A DNA stretch of 64,000 nucleotides from Imbricaverruca yamaguchii (GCA_034440575.1 JAOTOL010001646.1:467501-531500), one strand, 5' to 3'. Counted from the first letter of the stretch, positions 1-14,400 are shown. A program made the numbers and translations. Notes: generated by a model from the sequence alone, not told the origin.

Positions 1-1410
1 CATGGTCGTGTCTTCGAGTTTCAACACTCGATGCTCTTCACGTGTTGGGTGTTTGGACTCGGCGCCTCGCTGCTGCCCGCTGTACCCTGTGTCGGGGGCG
101 AGGCCGCCCAACGGCACAGTTCCCGCAGCAAGTACATAAGATGTGTGCTGCGCGCGGTGGTTTACCGTAAATTCCTCCGTAATGAGATACGATGGGAGCA
201 TGCATCACACGAGCGTGCGACTTCACAGTACGACTTTGTCGTAATGCTTAACGTACTCTTATTGCTGCATTGATATGCTTAATGACCCAGGGATATTTGA
301 GTGTACAGAGGAAAGTCTGAACATGCTTTCAAATGCGAAAGAATGTAGAGGCGCATCCATGATTTATTTACGAGGAACCTGACCCCCAAAAATGTGATGA
401 AGTTTCTGGTTCTCCGTGGTGAAAATGACGAAATGCTTTGCTTCATCTATTGCATTTTTGGTTCCTAGGGGGTGGGGTCGGTCCGTCTACTTGGGTGTTC
501 CTCTGAAGAGATGCAAATTCTCAGGCCTCGCTCCTTATCCACCAAGTGCCTCTTGCCAGTTGCATACGCAAATAAGTAATCAGCTGTACGCAAACGCAGC
601 CATCACCATGGACCATGAGCATCCTCATCAGTATGAAGCCAAACATTAGCCGTTGAACAAATGCTTGAACAAATGAACGGAAGATGCCTTTCCCAACAAT
701 AAGATCAGTTCTTTTCCTCGTCCAATAATTAACGTGGGAACGAACGCCCGAAACCAGCACGAGCCTAGCATCACCATCAGCCACCACATCTCCTGGCCGC
801 GCCGTATGCTGAGCGGGACCTTGATCTGCCTCCCGACGGAGCGAGCTGTCTCTCCGGGCGCCGTTATTTCGGTACGGCACGTGACCGCGGGCAGATTCCT
901 CCGATGCGATGTCGCAGCCGGTCGTGTTGCAACTGACGCGCGTACGACTGTCGACAACACGGCTGGATGTGGAGCTTTGGCAGGTCTCCATTGGACGGCA
1001 CCCGGGCAATTAACGTGGGCGCAGACTGTTCGTCACTCAGGAGCCGATGCAATACGCTGTTAGTTAGTTATTTGGGCTTTGGGCGCTCGGCATGTTTTGA
1101 TCATTCGCGCCCATGTAATAGGCTCTGATGAAGGGTGTGTGTAGTTGAGATTTTTGGGTGCGTCATCCGCCTCGGCTATGCCGAGCCAATAATTAATTTG
1201 GATGAGTTCTAGAAGTGACTGAATAGAGACTTAGGTACGAGATAACGCAAAGCTGCCTGCCAGATCCATTTGATCCATTTGCGCGCGAAAGATGCTCGAG
1301 TGCCGAGTTGTGATCTATGGGATTTTGATGCTATTATCGCCAGACACACACCATTGGGAGGACACAGGCGGCCCTAATCATGTGGTAGCATCCCTAATAA
1401 GAAATCCTGA
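1..1410. other. no gene recognised
   Basis: Mixed composition with small overlapping open frames only. A copy of the hairpin/tail repeat lies at 1058-1116. Confidence 0.6.
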
Positions 1411-1744
1411 TTTTTCTTTTTTTTCCATTTAGTACGGTTTCTTGCCGGGGTGGCTTTATGAATCAGGATCCTATTGCCCAGCAGAGCTTGTTGCATGAAC
1501 CCTGGCCCCACCATCCGATCCATGAATTCCAGTTCAACGGCGGAATTTAGACCGAAAGTTTAACGTGCCGCCAATGCACCGACACGGCCGCCCGGTAGCT
1601 CGTCTCCGGCCTTATCGGGTCAGCTGCCAACTGACCCTCCCATCCAGGGGCTAAATGCGATCGCGTGAAGCGTCTCGAGCCCTGTGTTGCCGGGACAGCG
1701 GAGACCAGTGCAGGCCAGAGCTTTAACCAACTGAGCTACCGGGG
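1411..1744 (-). mobile_element. tRNA-derived SINE (family 1), older copy
   Basis: Aligns along its whole length with 58161-58486. The box A region TAGCTCAGTTGGTTAAAGC is intact; box B is damaged (GGCTCGAGACG). The oligo-A tail lies at 1411-1424. No clear target duplication. Confidence 0.85.
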
Positions 1745-2016
1745 AGGCACGCCTTCTCCCCATCGGGAGAGGTGAAACCTTTTCTCTCTCAAAAAGCCAT
1801 TTAGCTGCATAACAACACTGATTATGCAACACTGATTAACAACACTGATTAACCTAATTCCCAGTGTTTCGACGACCAGCAGATCAGACCACCAATGATT
1901 CAGGTCCTCCGCATGGGCCCAGTGTGCGTAACCCTTCCATGTGTGTCGGAGCAGAGAACGTTCACCGCTGCGCTCGATCAATGTGTGACCTGTGCCCTCA
2001 GGCAGTACCGCGCGGC

Positions 2017-2390
2017 GCGGCCCAGGCGGCGGCGGGACCGCGGCCAGACGTCGACCGGACCACATCCGGACACCAGGACGTGACCCAGGCGGCGGCGGGA
2101 CCGCGGCCAGACGTCGACCGGACCACATCCGGACACCAGGACGTGGCCCAGGCGGCGGCGGGACCGCGGCCAGACGTCGTCCGGACTATCTGCGGGCAAC
2201 AGGACGTGGCCCATGCGGCGGCGGGACCGCGGCCAAACGTCGACCGGACTATCTCCGGACAACAGGACGTGGCCCAGGCGGCGGCGGGACCGCCGCCAGA
2301 CGTCGACCGGACCACATCCGGACACCAGGACGTGGCCCAGGCGGCGGCGGGACCGCCGCCAAACGTCGACCGCACCACCTCCTGACAGCT
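2017..2390. repeat. 63-bp minisatellite, about 6 units
   Basis: Unit includes GCGGGACCGCGGCCAGACGTC and GACCGGACCACATCCGGACA. Because 63 is a multiple of three, several frames stay open through it and into the GC-rich sequence to 2830. I treat these frames as artefacts. Confidence 0.93.
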
Positions 2391-4007
2391 GGACGCGACG
2401 CGGTCCACCTCCGAGCGACAGGTGGTAGGGCGGCCGGCCTCCGGACGGCGGGCCGTCGACAGACCGCCGACCGCTGCCGACTCTGCGGCGTGGCGGCGGC
2501 CGTCTCCGGCGCGCGTCCGTTCGATCCCGGCGAACAGGTGTGCTCGGGCGCGTCGCCGCCGCCGCGCGGTTCGCGCGCGCCGCTCCCGGCCGGCAATATT
2601 TCTGGTTTGGCTGCCGGCCGCCAGGGCGGCGCCAGCGGAGCATCGATCCCGCGGGCCCGGCCGGCAGGTGAAGTCCGGGACCGGCCGGCGCGGGATGAGC
2701 TCCTGATCCGCCAGTGCAGCGGGCACTCGCGAATCCGGAAGCGATCCGTCGTGACGCGACCGGCGGGCTCGGCGGCGCCAGCACGGGACCGCCCCGCCGT
2801 TAGCTGCGCGTTCAATAGCCGCGACCGTTAGCTGTTACGATAGGCGCAGACGTCGGCCTGCCTGCTCCTTGGCACCGGCCTAGAGTATTTTACCTGTGAT
2901 GTTTCGATTTCGAATGTGGTCAGAGTGCGGCACGAAGGTGGTCCCTTCCTCGGATGAGCTGGGTTTTGTTTCATGCGGTAGCTCCTGGTCTCCGTTTGTT
3001 CAGCGTCTGACAGTCATGGATAATTATAGGTGGACGTCAGGGTCTCCACCAATTTTGTTGCATGTGGACATCAGGTCTCCACACATCTTAATCCATGTTT
3101 ACATGGGATCTACAAATTTTGTTTCATGCAGACATGGGGGGTCTATAAATTGCCCCATGTGGACGTGGATTATACAAATTTTGACTGCAGTGTAAGGTCA
3201 ACGCGTCAGTTGGCGACTGTGAAATCACCACGAGCTAACCAGACCCCATCCCCCACTGAGGAAACATGTTAGAAGAGGCCCTGGTGGCCATCGGGTAATG
3301 ATAGGCATTTCTGATGCTTAGCAACAGACATGTCGATAATTGTTTCGCTCAAAACGTGTTTTCACCCAAATCTCCCACTAGTGTTAATGCTGATGATGAT
3401 GATGATGCCATCCGTGCTGTTATATTTCAGACCAGAGCAACTGAGGTACCAGTTTCGACACAATCCGGAGTCGACTTCCTTCAAACGTATCCTGTCATTG
3501 CTCCGGTGTTCCCTTGAACCTAAATAAATAACCTACACTAATAACGATACCACGTCATCGTATAGCTGATACTAGTTTGCAAATAGAGATATACCTGCTG
3601 GTACAGGTGATACAAGTTCTGATGTCTGAGTGATTTGTCCTAAATATAATTCCGATTGCAAAATAGTTACGCGTTAAGTTGTGAATAAGTGCGATTACCT
3701 GCAAATGCAATCAATGCAATGCCACTGGTAGAATTTCCATCGTCAGGCTATAAACAGTTTTTCATCATCGGCACTGCGGAAATCATCAGACCATGGAAGA
3801 CGTAACGCGACGATTACACACGAGGTGAGTGGTGCTCCCGACTATGCCGAGGTGCCAAACTGTTCAATGTCACTCACCAGCCTTGCCACGTGCCGTTCTT
3901 GCCACACGGAGTTGACGAGACCCCACCGACGTGAAACCAGTAGGAGGCGGACATCGAAAATGTATTGCAAATCAAATATGGTCATTAACACAGATCGACT
4001 ACGAATG
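2391..4007. other. no gene recognised
   Basis: GC-rich to 2830 (same composition as the array before it), then ordinary DNA. ATGTGGACATCAGG-type words recur loosely at 3030-3170, and (GAT)n sits at 3391. Confidence 0.6.
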
Positions 4008-4213
4008 GACTCTGGCACAGCAGGCCCACGACAACGCTGACTCCAGTGCAGACGGTCAAACGGTCAACAATAGCGCTGACTGCGGTACATAAGGTCCATG
4101 ACAACGCTGACTCCGGTACAGCAGGTCCATGACAACGCTGACTCTGGTACAGCAGGTCCATGACAACGCTGACTCCGGTACAGCAGGTCCATGACAACCC
4201 TGACACCGGTACA
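4008..4213. repeat. 31-bp minisatellite, about 6 units
   Basis: Unit GTCCATGACAACGCTGACTC plus CGGTACAGCAG. A related two-unit stretch (ACAGCAGGTCCAC) occurs at 4890-4950. Confidence 0.92.
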
Positions 4214-4697
4214 CCATTGATTACTTAGTCGGGCTTAAGGACGGGTCGACTACGATATCATTTAGCGCCCACAACAGTACATTGTTCCAGCCGTCGCTAT
4301 GCGACGTCCCCTGTACTACAAATATCCTCCCTTCTGGCAAATCTTGATGTTAACACCCCGGGTAAATGGCACAAAATTTCACATCCCATAGAAAGATGAG
4401 GTTTCAGGATTCCATGGCTTGTGATTGATGAAACTGATTGATGAAACCTGAAACTGCTAGGAGGGAGGGAGCCAGGTCACTCCCGAAATAACGTCGACGC
4501 TCCAGGCCAAGCCTCGGGCATAGAATCGAACGTGGCGCACTGTCAGAACTGCACCACGTCTGGAACAGAGTGGCTCATTCTCACCGTTGTCTAAGTGCAC
4601 GTGGGTGGCGCAAGTATGTCCTACGCGTAGGCGGTGCAGCGACACGTCGTCTCGCCTTGTCATATGCGAGCACGAGAGCCACTGACCGATAGATGGC

Positions 4698-4703
4698 TTT
4701 ATT
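4698..4703 (-). promoter_or_regulatory. candidate ISCU polyadenylation signal
   Basis: AATAAA on the minus strand about 640 bases past the ISCU stop. It is a perfect hexamer in a plausible place, but such hexamers occur by chance and no transcript evidence is available. Confidence 0.35.
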
Positions 4704-5339
4704 GTTCGTAATTTGTTGGAAACAAACTCGTTCCAGCTCGCTTGCCACTTGCTTCCCAGACAAACAAATGTACCTGGGTAGTAGTCGGTTGGTTATTTGA
4801 GTTTTAGGGCGCATCGACCAGGTTTGGTCATTCAGCGCCCATGCTGGGTAGTAGTCACTGACGGAGACTGGGAACGCTCTGCGCAAGGGACAGCAGGTAC
4901 AGCAGGTCCACCACGGCGCCGACTACAGCACAGCAGGTCCACGACAGCGGTGCCTACGCATACATTGCACGATACAACTCTGTCGTGCTCAGCGAGAGGC
5001 CGGCGGCGCTCAGACTGCACCTTCGGCTGACGCCCGCCGCCTGACGACACCCAGCAGAGCGGCCGCACGAGCCGCTACGGCCGCGCCGCCGTCACTACGG
5101 CTGCCTCATCAGCCCCCGACACGCGTAGCGACAGCTACTCGACGGCTAACAAAAACAACACTGCTCCGCCGCCGGCTGTCGCACGGGCGATAGTCGACAG
5201 CGGGACGTCTGCGGCCGGGCTTCGCCGACCATACTACGGCCTCCACGTGACGCCGGACGTGCTCCGCCGTGCTCACGGCTCGGACCGGCGGTGAGCGCCG
5301 ACGTCACGTGACGGGCAGCCGGCAGGAGCGCGTGCACAG

Positions 5340-5419
5340 CTACTTGGAGACGTCAGAGATGGACGACTGCTTCACCTTGTAGTCGTTGAGGGCGGCTTTA
5401 ATGGCGTCCTCGGCCAGCA
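5340..5419 (-). CDS. ISCU: ISCU terminal exon
   Basis: Two bases complete the Met codon split by the phase-1 intron; 25 codons follow (LAEDAIKAALNDYKVKQ, then SSISDVSK) and TAG at 5342-5340. The LAEDAIKAAL block is diagnostic of the ISCU C-terminus. The acceptor TGTGTTTCAG is preceded by a GT-rich tract. The tail after KVKQ is short and not conserved with the human tail. Confidence 0.94.
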
Positions 5420-8400
5420 CTGAAACACACACACATACGTACACAGACACTGTTCAGCCGGTGACGGCCATCGCGGCCACACGGTGCAGCAATCCTGCAG
5501 CACGCTCACGTCACGAAACATCACCGCAGTAAAAATATGCGGGTGCACCTGCATATTTTTACTGCAGCACTGCACCAACACGGAAACAGTATAATGTGGT
5601 AGCGCTGGTACCGCAACGCCATCACGCCACAACGTTATCTTAATTATTCATTTCTTTGTAATTTGTTGTCGCAGTTAGTCATTTCAACGACTTATTTCAT
5701 TGCCACGGTTTTCGGAACGCAGAAGCCATCTTTTGTTTGCAATATCTACTCCGGCATGCTTAGCCAACAAAAAATTTGAGCTAACAAAAAGTTTTTTTCT
5801 TCACGTTTAGCACCATACGGACCCACTGGATGCCGAATTAAACAGACTGATGCAAGAAGATGCTTCTTTGAAGAACTTTACAATTAGGCAAGTAGCTTAG
5901 GCCCGTAAAATGTCACACACAAGATATTCACACAACTTAACCTTGGCTAATCCTGTTGGCGGAGGGACCGGCTCTCTGTGGTTTGCATAATGTTTTACTG
6001 TAACCACTAGAGACCGATTGTTGAAACGTTAACACTTTTCCAACATATTCATTTGACACATATCCCAAATTTTTGGTTGTCCAGGAGCAGCTCCAGGCAG
6101 GGATTTTAGGATGCACGTTTTTAACTGTCGGTATGCCCAAGTGCCCAATATAATCCACTACTGTCCTCCAAACAATGTGCGTAGGTTCTTCAGTCTTTCT
6201 TGCATTCCTTAGATGTTATTTGTTGTCATCTAATGAGTTAATAAATTTTCATTTATCCTTGGACGCATGCAGGGATGGATTTCGGGAGGAATGCAAAGTC
6301 CACGCACTTGTTCCATATCGCTAGAGACAGAATCCAGCAACTTTCTGACCTTTCTTTTTTAATTGCACATTACCTAAGTATACTCACACTATGTATTGCC
6401 AAGTGTAACGACTTCTACCTACAAAATATCAACACGTACAAAATATCCCACTCACCGCTCTAAATGATACAGCCTAAACTTGCTCATTTTTGGTCATGCA
6501 TCTTCCATGATGCCTATGAATGGTTAGTTAGTTAGTTATTTGGGTTTTAGGGCGCATCAACTGCAGTGGTTATACAGCGCCCAGCCTATGAATGGTCCTA
6601 GATTCCGGGCGCACATACTATTTTTGCCATCGAAATGCTACATCAATCCATATAATAACGCTCACTAATATCAGGTGAGTTACCAACTCACCAGGTTCCA
6701 AATCTGTCAAACTCCGAAATTTGTCAATCCAACTTGTCGCACGTGGTAACAATATTGGCGCTTTTTCATTATTTTTCCGACTAAAAAGGTTTAGTGGTAC
6801 TTATTAGTTGGTTGCTAGTTAATATGAAAGCAATCTAGAAGTTGGTTGGTTATTGGTTTTACGACACATCGACCGCTGAATCATGCAACGTCGCCAATCT
6901 CTCACACCGATTGGTCGCGGGTGAGGAGTAGCAAAGCAATCTAGAAGTAAAGTATTTCGAAAATAGGGCGGCATAGGAAACACCATGTAGTATAATTATC
7001 CTGAGTTTTCCCCCTGACTGCGCCATTGACAATGTTCGACGCTTCGAGTGTTCATCGTGTAATTTAGGCCAACACGAGTCGTTTGGGGACACTTCCGAGT
7101 CCCTAGGATGTATACTTTCAAAGACTTCGGAGATGGGCTGAATCAAGCCTCTTCAATGCAACTCTTCAACAGATTTAGCTCCAAACCGGACTAAAAGCCA
7201 AACAGGAATGGGGTTAATCGGCTGGGGCGGCGGCGGTTACCAGCAGGCAGCCGGCCCCATTTCCAGCGGCGGCGGCGGCAGAGGAGAGAGGAGGATACAC
7301 CGCCTGAACAGCGCCACATCCCACCAGCGGGCAGCTGGGGCGGCGGCGGTTACCAGCAGGCAGCCGGCCCCGTTTCCGGCGACGACGGCAGCGGCAGAGG
7401 ACAGGCCGCCCGGCACCAATCGGTAACAATCAATAGCGTGTCAGCGTCGGTCAGAACTGCACGTCACAATGCCTCCGACTGCGGACGGAGCCGGCCGGCA
7501 TGATGCGGGCGTGCCCTGCCCGGGGTGCACACGAGACACGAGACAGCAGGCTGCCGAACAGCCGACGGCTCACGGCCTGACGTAAACCGGAGCACACGTG
7601 CGCACGCCGCAAATGTGTGCTGCCGTGGCCGCACTCCTCAGTCCTCAGAGGACGGTCCAGCGGTCGGTGACACCCTCCGCAGGGGGATGCCGCACTCGCG
7701 TGACGCCCACCGACAATCGAATTTTGAAACCAAACCGCCGACTCGTCACCGACGTTAGCATAATCAGCCTGAAGTCGTACGACTGCGTCTGGCCTCTCAC
7801 GCCAGCAAGCTCCATTGAATGACCATAAATTTGGTTAGGAACGTTTCGAACCAGATGCACCGAACAAGCACGCGCTGATTTCCCCACAAGACGACGCACG
7901 ACAGAACTAAGCTGGCAAAAGGGCGGCCCGCTGGCGCATCAATGGCAGCTCACCTACTCCAACAAATTGGGGAAATTGTTTGGCGATTCAGCCGTGGCAA
8001 TTAGTCGGCCGTGGCAGCGATCCCAGTGGGTCCTAACCAGTCGTCCGTCGGCAGGAGTGACTGGCAACCGAGTCCGACACGGGCAGCGGTCGCCTGGTAA
8101 CAGCCGTAGTGGCGGTCGGGGGTGCCACCTGATTACCACGAGTACGCTCGTCACAGCCGATCAGCTCACGTTGCGCGAATATAGCACGACACACGCAGAA
8201 ATTCACTGGTTAGTGATGCAGTTATCGCGACAAGCTTAGAATACATCTCTACTACGGCGACGCTCATAGACCAATGCGCGAAAGAGATTCTTTTTATACA
8301 AATCCATGCATTCCCCAGCCTCCGTCACTTCTTCCTCTGCTTGATACCGTCCTTTGGCTGCTTTACCCACACCCCAGCGGGATGAAGGTTTCCAGCGACC

Positions 8401-11400
8401 ACGTTGTTTCACCTTGAAATGCCACTCGTTAAAAACAGAACAAATAAACACACCAGCAGAGAATATCAACACCTCGAGTCAGGGTAGGAAGGCCTGGTCG
8501 GCTGGTTTGTGGCCTTACGACGCACTCGGCTGCTCTTTATGCAGATTCCCTAAACAAGCAACAGTCGACTGGTGCAACGCGTCAGACAGCAACATAAATC
8601 GAATACAAAAATGCAGATATGATGTCAAGTCGTTAACTTATGACGTCGTAAAGGGAAACATGTCATGCCGTGTTCCACCGAAATCGCGAGTTATCGGCAA
8701 TTAACCTAAAACACTTCACCCGCATATTGAGTGCGGCAGGGCGATTCACAACTCAGATGATCTGTCTAGATAGAGAGAACAATGACCTCTCCACGGCCAT
8801 TGGAAGTCGCCGCCTCAAGCTAAACTCAGAAGACGTTTGAGTTTGTGTGGAGTTAGTTTCCATGCTGAAACTGAACTTAGCGTTAATTTCGACTTTCAGG
8901 TAGGTAAACATGGTGCATTTCTGTACCATTTAGCCCCTGTAGCAGGGAAGGCGGGGAAATGTAATGTACGGGCAAGAGGTAACACGCAATCTAAATTAGA
9001 TTCACTTACTAATTGCGACCTCCAAAGACCTCCAAATTTGCTGAGCATACTTCCATGCGGAGAGCTCGTTGCACGCCGATTGAAGATTGCAATTAGTTCA
9101 TGATGCACCAGTTATACCACCATAGAAGTGACTAAGGTTTAAGCGTGGGGCACACCAAACCCATGCAGTTTTTTTTCTGAGCTCAAGGAAGCTTATGCGA
9201 GACGATTATACATCCATTGGCACGCATTTGAAACCTGGGCACGCCCTGGCTGACGAATTTCTACACATCCACATAAATATTAATGACATAGGAGAGGGTC
9301 GGAATCTGGAGCGATGCGACGCGTTTTCTCCATAACTGGGGCACGATACCCACTGAATAAAACAGCAAGATCTTGTCGCAGCGGTCGTCACGCACCGGTA
9401 CAGGATAGCCGTCAGCAACACAGGAAGCGGCCGTCTCTGGCCTCACGTGACCACCGCAGACGCGGCGTGGCCGGTCTGGACCGTAATCTGAAGCGCGACA
9501 CACAGCCGGCGGCCGTCTCTGGCCTCACGTGACCACCGCAGACGCGGCGTGGCCGGTCTGGACCGTAATCTGAAGCGCGACACACAGCCGGCGGCACGGC
9601 AGACGGCGGCACAGCAGACGGCGGCGGCGGCACGTGACCACGCAGACGCGGCGTGGCCGGTCTGGACCGTAATCTGAAGCGCGACAACAGCCGGCGGCCT
9701 GGCAGACACGCAGGCGGCGTGGCGGTCGGCGGCACGGCAGACGGCGGCACGGCACGGCGGCAGCGGCAGGCGGCGGCAGCAGGGGCGGCACAGCAGCCAG
9801 CGGCACAGCAGACGGCGGCGGCGGCAGACGGCGGCACGGCAGCCGGCGGCACAGCAGACGGCGGCACAGCAGACGGCGGCACAGCAGACGGCGGCACAGC
9901 AGACGGCGGCGGCGGCAGACGGCGGCACGGCGGCGGCGGCAGACGGCGGCACAGCAGCGGCGGCAGACGGCGGCACAGCAGACGGCGGCACAGCAGACGG
10001 CGGCACAGCAGACGGCGGCACAGCAGACGGCGGCACAGCAGACGGCGGCGGAAGACGGCAGCGGCACGGCACGGCGCGACGACAGCGAGTGGGCAGTTTC
10101 CGCGGCGCGACCGGTGCTCGCCAGCCGGCTGATGGCTCGGCCGCCGGCAGCCGGGCAGCTGCGCCGCCGAGAGATGGCTGCGGCGAATGGGCGCCGCCAG
10201 GTTCGGCCCGGGCCGGAATGGCCGGTCGGGGCACGTTGCCGAGTGTCGCCCGGCCGGCCGGATCGCCATCTCGACGATGGAGTAGGCCGGCGGGACCGGG
10301 CACTCGGCACGGGCGACACACAAACCGGCAGCCGGCGGCGAGCTGCGAGCGTGACCTTGGTCACCGCTGGTCGCGGCCACGTGGCCCTGGTCAGTCATCG
10401 CATGGCCATGCCTTCCACCGCGCTGTGGGCTGGATTCACCGGGAATACCGATGCCTTGTATTCAGAAACAAACTGTCTGCTGACTGAATTTTAGGCCAAC
10501 GTGTGCATAAGTACTGCGGATGAAAGATTAGGAATGAGCAGAGCATTCAATGGTGGCATTCATTTCGTTTTCACGAAACTTACCACTAGACAATTATGCC
10601 GAGAAGCTCCACCAAGTACGCAGCATTTTTAAACTACCTCCATATCGCAGTTCCGCTGCTGACCTCGCTACAACGCCGGCCTGGATGGCTCTGCAGGCAA
10701 GATAGGCTTCGAGTCGCTTCACACGCCCACATAAGCCTCCACTGGCAGGGTCGGCTGATGGCTGACCCGGTCAGGCCGAGGTCGCGACAGCAGAGTGGCC
10801 GTGTGGTGAGTTGATGGGCGCGTTAAGCTCTCCGATCAAATTCCAGCGTTGGGTTGGCATTCTCAGGGCGGCTGGTGGTGACAGCGCGCCCGACGCACGG
10901 TCGACTCAGCACGGCACCGCCCGCTACACGCAGTCAGCCCGCGGGAGCATTTTTTGTAATGTGTACCATGCCGGCTGACAGGTACAGCTGTGAATGGAGC
11001 TTTTGTTCCAGCACTACACAAATACACAGAACGCGAATTTTCTTTCTTCATCAATCAATTTAAGCTAAGTAGTCAAATTTGGTTTTAAAAACGTCTCCTT
11101 GGTTCAATCTGAGTTTGATAGACAGGACCCGGGGCTTGTATTATAGTTCAAGCTCTTAAAGGGAGGCAATACTAGAAGCCAAAACACGCCGTCTTACATA
11201 TTTGTGTACCGCGATACTCAGTAGATTCCGTCATATGATGGACACTAGCATGCGACATCATATAATGACGAACATTTCGCTTCAATCCGATAGAAGTCTT
11301 TCAAATTTTCCTTCAATTTTATCAGTTTGCAGTCAGCTGACCATCCTACCCCGCCTTGTCCATGAATAGTATACACAGCAACTTATATTTAATGCCAGTT

Positions 11401-14400
11401 AGTTTAAAATGCTTATACACCTTTCCTTGGACCAAGAGCAACATTCACGCCTAGCATTGGGCAGGTATTATGCATGAACATTGCCCAGGCATCATAGTTC
11501 CATATGCTAGTGATCGACTAGGTGAATAATACGCATACTTAGTTCGTGCAGACGAATATCCAAGCGCAATTTCGGACATTGTTTTACCACTATGTACAAA
11601 GCGTACAAGTTACGAAAGCGCTAGACGCACGTCAACGAGTCGGCGTTCATCTCCATGGATGCATCAATGGATGTAAAGCGGCCGTCAACTCATCGTCAGT
11701 GAGTTACGCAAGCTCCAACAAGGCAAGCGCTCACTGGAGCTTGTGTGGCATCAGCCATGAAGTTCGCCTAACATGCGCCTTAGCTGGTCTCACCCGCACA
11801 TCCTGACCATCTCTGAGCACATTCGCTGAATACCTCATTAACTATTGATCACCGACATGGTGGTACGACTGGCCGTCAGCGGTGACGGTCCGGCACAGTG
11901 CCACACCGGTGCCGTTACTGGCGACACGCCATCGGCACCGGTGGCGGTGTGCCACACCGGTGCCGCTCCTGGCGACACGCCATCGGCACAGTGGCGGGTG
12001 CCACCGGTGCCGCTACTGGCGACACGCCATCGGCACAGTGGCGGCGTGCCACACGGGCCGCTACTGGCGACACCCATCGGCACAGTGGCGGCGTGCCACA
12101 CCGGTGCCGCTACTGGCGACAGCCATCGGCACAGTGGCGGCGTGCCACACCGGTGCCGCTCCTGGCGACACGCCATCGGCACAGTGGCGGTGTGCCACAC
12201 CGGTACCGCTACTGGCGACACGCCATCGGCACAGTGGCGGCGTGCCACAGCGGCCGGTACCGCTACTGGCGACATGCCATCGGCACAGTGTCGGTGTGCC
12301 ACACCGGTGCCGCTACTGGCGACACGCCATCGGCCAGGGGCCGAGACAGCAATCATGCAGGGTGGCACAGCTGTCAGCAAGGATCCCACGTCCCCAGAGG
12401 GGCTCTATCGCTGATTTTGACAGAATTTCTTTCAAGACATGACAGTATATGTGTGTGTGTGTGTGGGGGGGGGGGGTGCACTCGATCGCTCTGCAGTGGG
12501 TGCCTTTTGTACCCACAGGGGTGCCCATTCTACTTTCAGTTGAACAATTCCAAGGAGAGAGTTCATCCAGCGTCCAGCCTTTTCCACTCAGAGCCCAAGC
12601 TGGAACCGGTTCGGATTTCGCTGCATTTCCATGTGTGAATGGGTGGGGGCACATTCCCTCAGTCTTCCCTCCCTCAGATCGGCCAATGTCGTCAACCCGC
12701 TATGGGGTGTCTGGGTGGCCATTGGCGCCATATCTTGCGCCAGATGCCGCGGCAGACGTCACACCAGATGTGGCAGACGCCACGCCAGATGTGGCAGACG
12801 CCACGCCAGATGTGGCAGACGCCACGCCAGATGTGACAGACGCCACGTCAGATGTGGCAGACGCCACGCCAGATGTGGCAGACGCCACGCCAGATGTGGC
12901 AGACGCCACGCCAGATGTGGCAGACGCCACGCCAGATGTGGCAAACGCCACGCCAGATGTGACAGACGCCACGTCAGATGTGGCAGACGTCACGCCAGAT
13001 GTGGCAGACGCTACGTCAGATGTGGCATACGCCACGTCAGATGTGGCAGACGTCACACCAGATGTGGCAGACGCCACGCCAGATGTGGCAAACGCCAGTG
13101 TGACAGACGCCACGTCAGACGTGGCAGACGTCACGCCAGATGTGGTGTGCTATTCGTCAATGTGGTTTACCATTTGCTAGATGTGGCAGACGTCACGCCA
13201 GATGTGAAAGGACGCTTTTTAATCGTCAGATGTGGCAGATCGTCACGCCAGATGTGGCAGACGCTTACAGATGTGGCAAACGCCACGCCAGATGTGGCAG
13301 ACGCCACGTCAGATGTGGCAGACGTCACGCCAGATGTGGCAGACGCTACGTCAGATGTGGCATACGCCACGTCAGATGTGGCAGACGCCACGCCAGATGT
13401 GGCAGACGCCACGTCAGATGTGGCAGACGCCACGCCAGATGTGGCAGACGCCACGCCAGATGTGGCAGACGCCACGTCAGATGTGGCAGACGCCACGTCA
13501 GATGTGGCAGACGCCACGCCAGATGTGGCAGACGCTACGTCAGATGTGGCATACGCTCACGTGCCAGATGTGGCAGACGCCACGCCAGATGTGACAGACG
13601 CTACGTCAGATGTGGCAGACGCCACGCCAGATGTGGCAGACGCTACGTCAGATGTGGCATACGCCACGTCAGATGTGGCAGACGTCACACCAGCTGGCGT
13701 CAATATCCAGCACGGCCACCCGGGACGGCTGGCGGCCGGATGTGCCACTCCCCGCCGGATATCAACTTCTGCAGTCGCCCCAAGTCATCGGCAAAGTTTG
13801 TGAAGCGCTGAACGTCTCGAGGCCTGACACGACGCGCAGTGGTGCCACTCGACCCTGAGAGCACCAGTCGGCTGGCGTGCACAGTCTCACATCCACACGA
13901 TCCGTTGCCACTTGGCCTCTGCCCGTCGGTCGCGGCTTCATTAATTTCAACTCGAAATTGCCACTCCAGCAGACTTCCATGTCAACTGCGAAATGGGACT
14001 TTATTCCAAGTCGTCGTCCAGGCCGGTAATAGCTTATCATCGGAAACAGAGCCTGCAAATTTCACACGACTGCTCGACTTGCTGTCATTTTTTAATTATT
14101 TTTTATTATTTTATTTGTATTCTGTGATTTTGACCCTCTTTTTACCTTTTGTGCTGTGTTGTTTTATCTATTTGATGCGATGTCGTAATAGCCACAAGTC
14201 AATTGTGGATGACCTCAATAAAGTCTGTCTGTCTGTCTGTCTGTCTGTCACGACGCACACGCGTCACACAACAGAGCCGACGTCCAAGCAGATGTGACGT
14301 ATCCAGTTATATTGGACGTGACGAGCGTGAGACTTACCGACGTCACCGCCAGATTTTGACTGGGATACAATCCGTTACTCGACCAAAGGTACACATGCGG

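Larger units (their letters stand above)
5420..9426. other. ISCU intron DNA, no gene recognised
   Basis: Part of the 11.1-kb terminal intron. A perfect 14-base inverted repeat (AAAAATATGCGGGTGCACCTGCATATTTTT) is centred near 5543, and SINE and hairpin fragments lie at 6519 and 6842. Otherwise nothing stands out. Confidence 0.6.

Noticed and set aside
1992..2831. Overlapping 240-280 codon frames on both strands
   Set aside because: Produced by the 63-bp repeat and GC-rich DNA without stops; no domain.
9412..10398. Long minus-strand open frames of 280-330 codons
   Set aside because: They read through 82-bp and 15-bp satellites; overlapping frames are equally open and the peptide is a plain repeat.
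12631..13803. 390-codon His/Arg/Cys repeat frame
   Set aside because: Translation of the 21-bp minisatellite.
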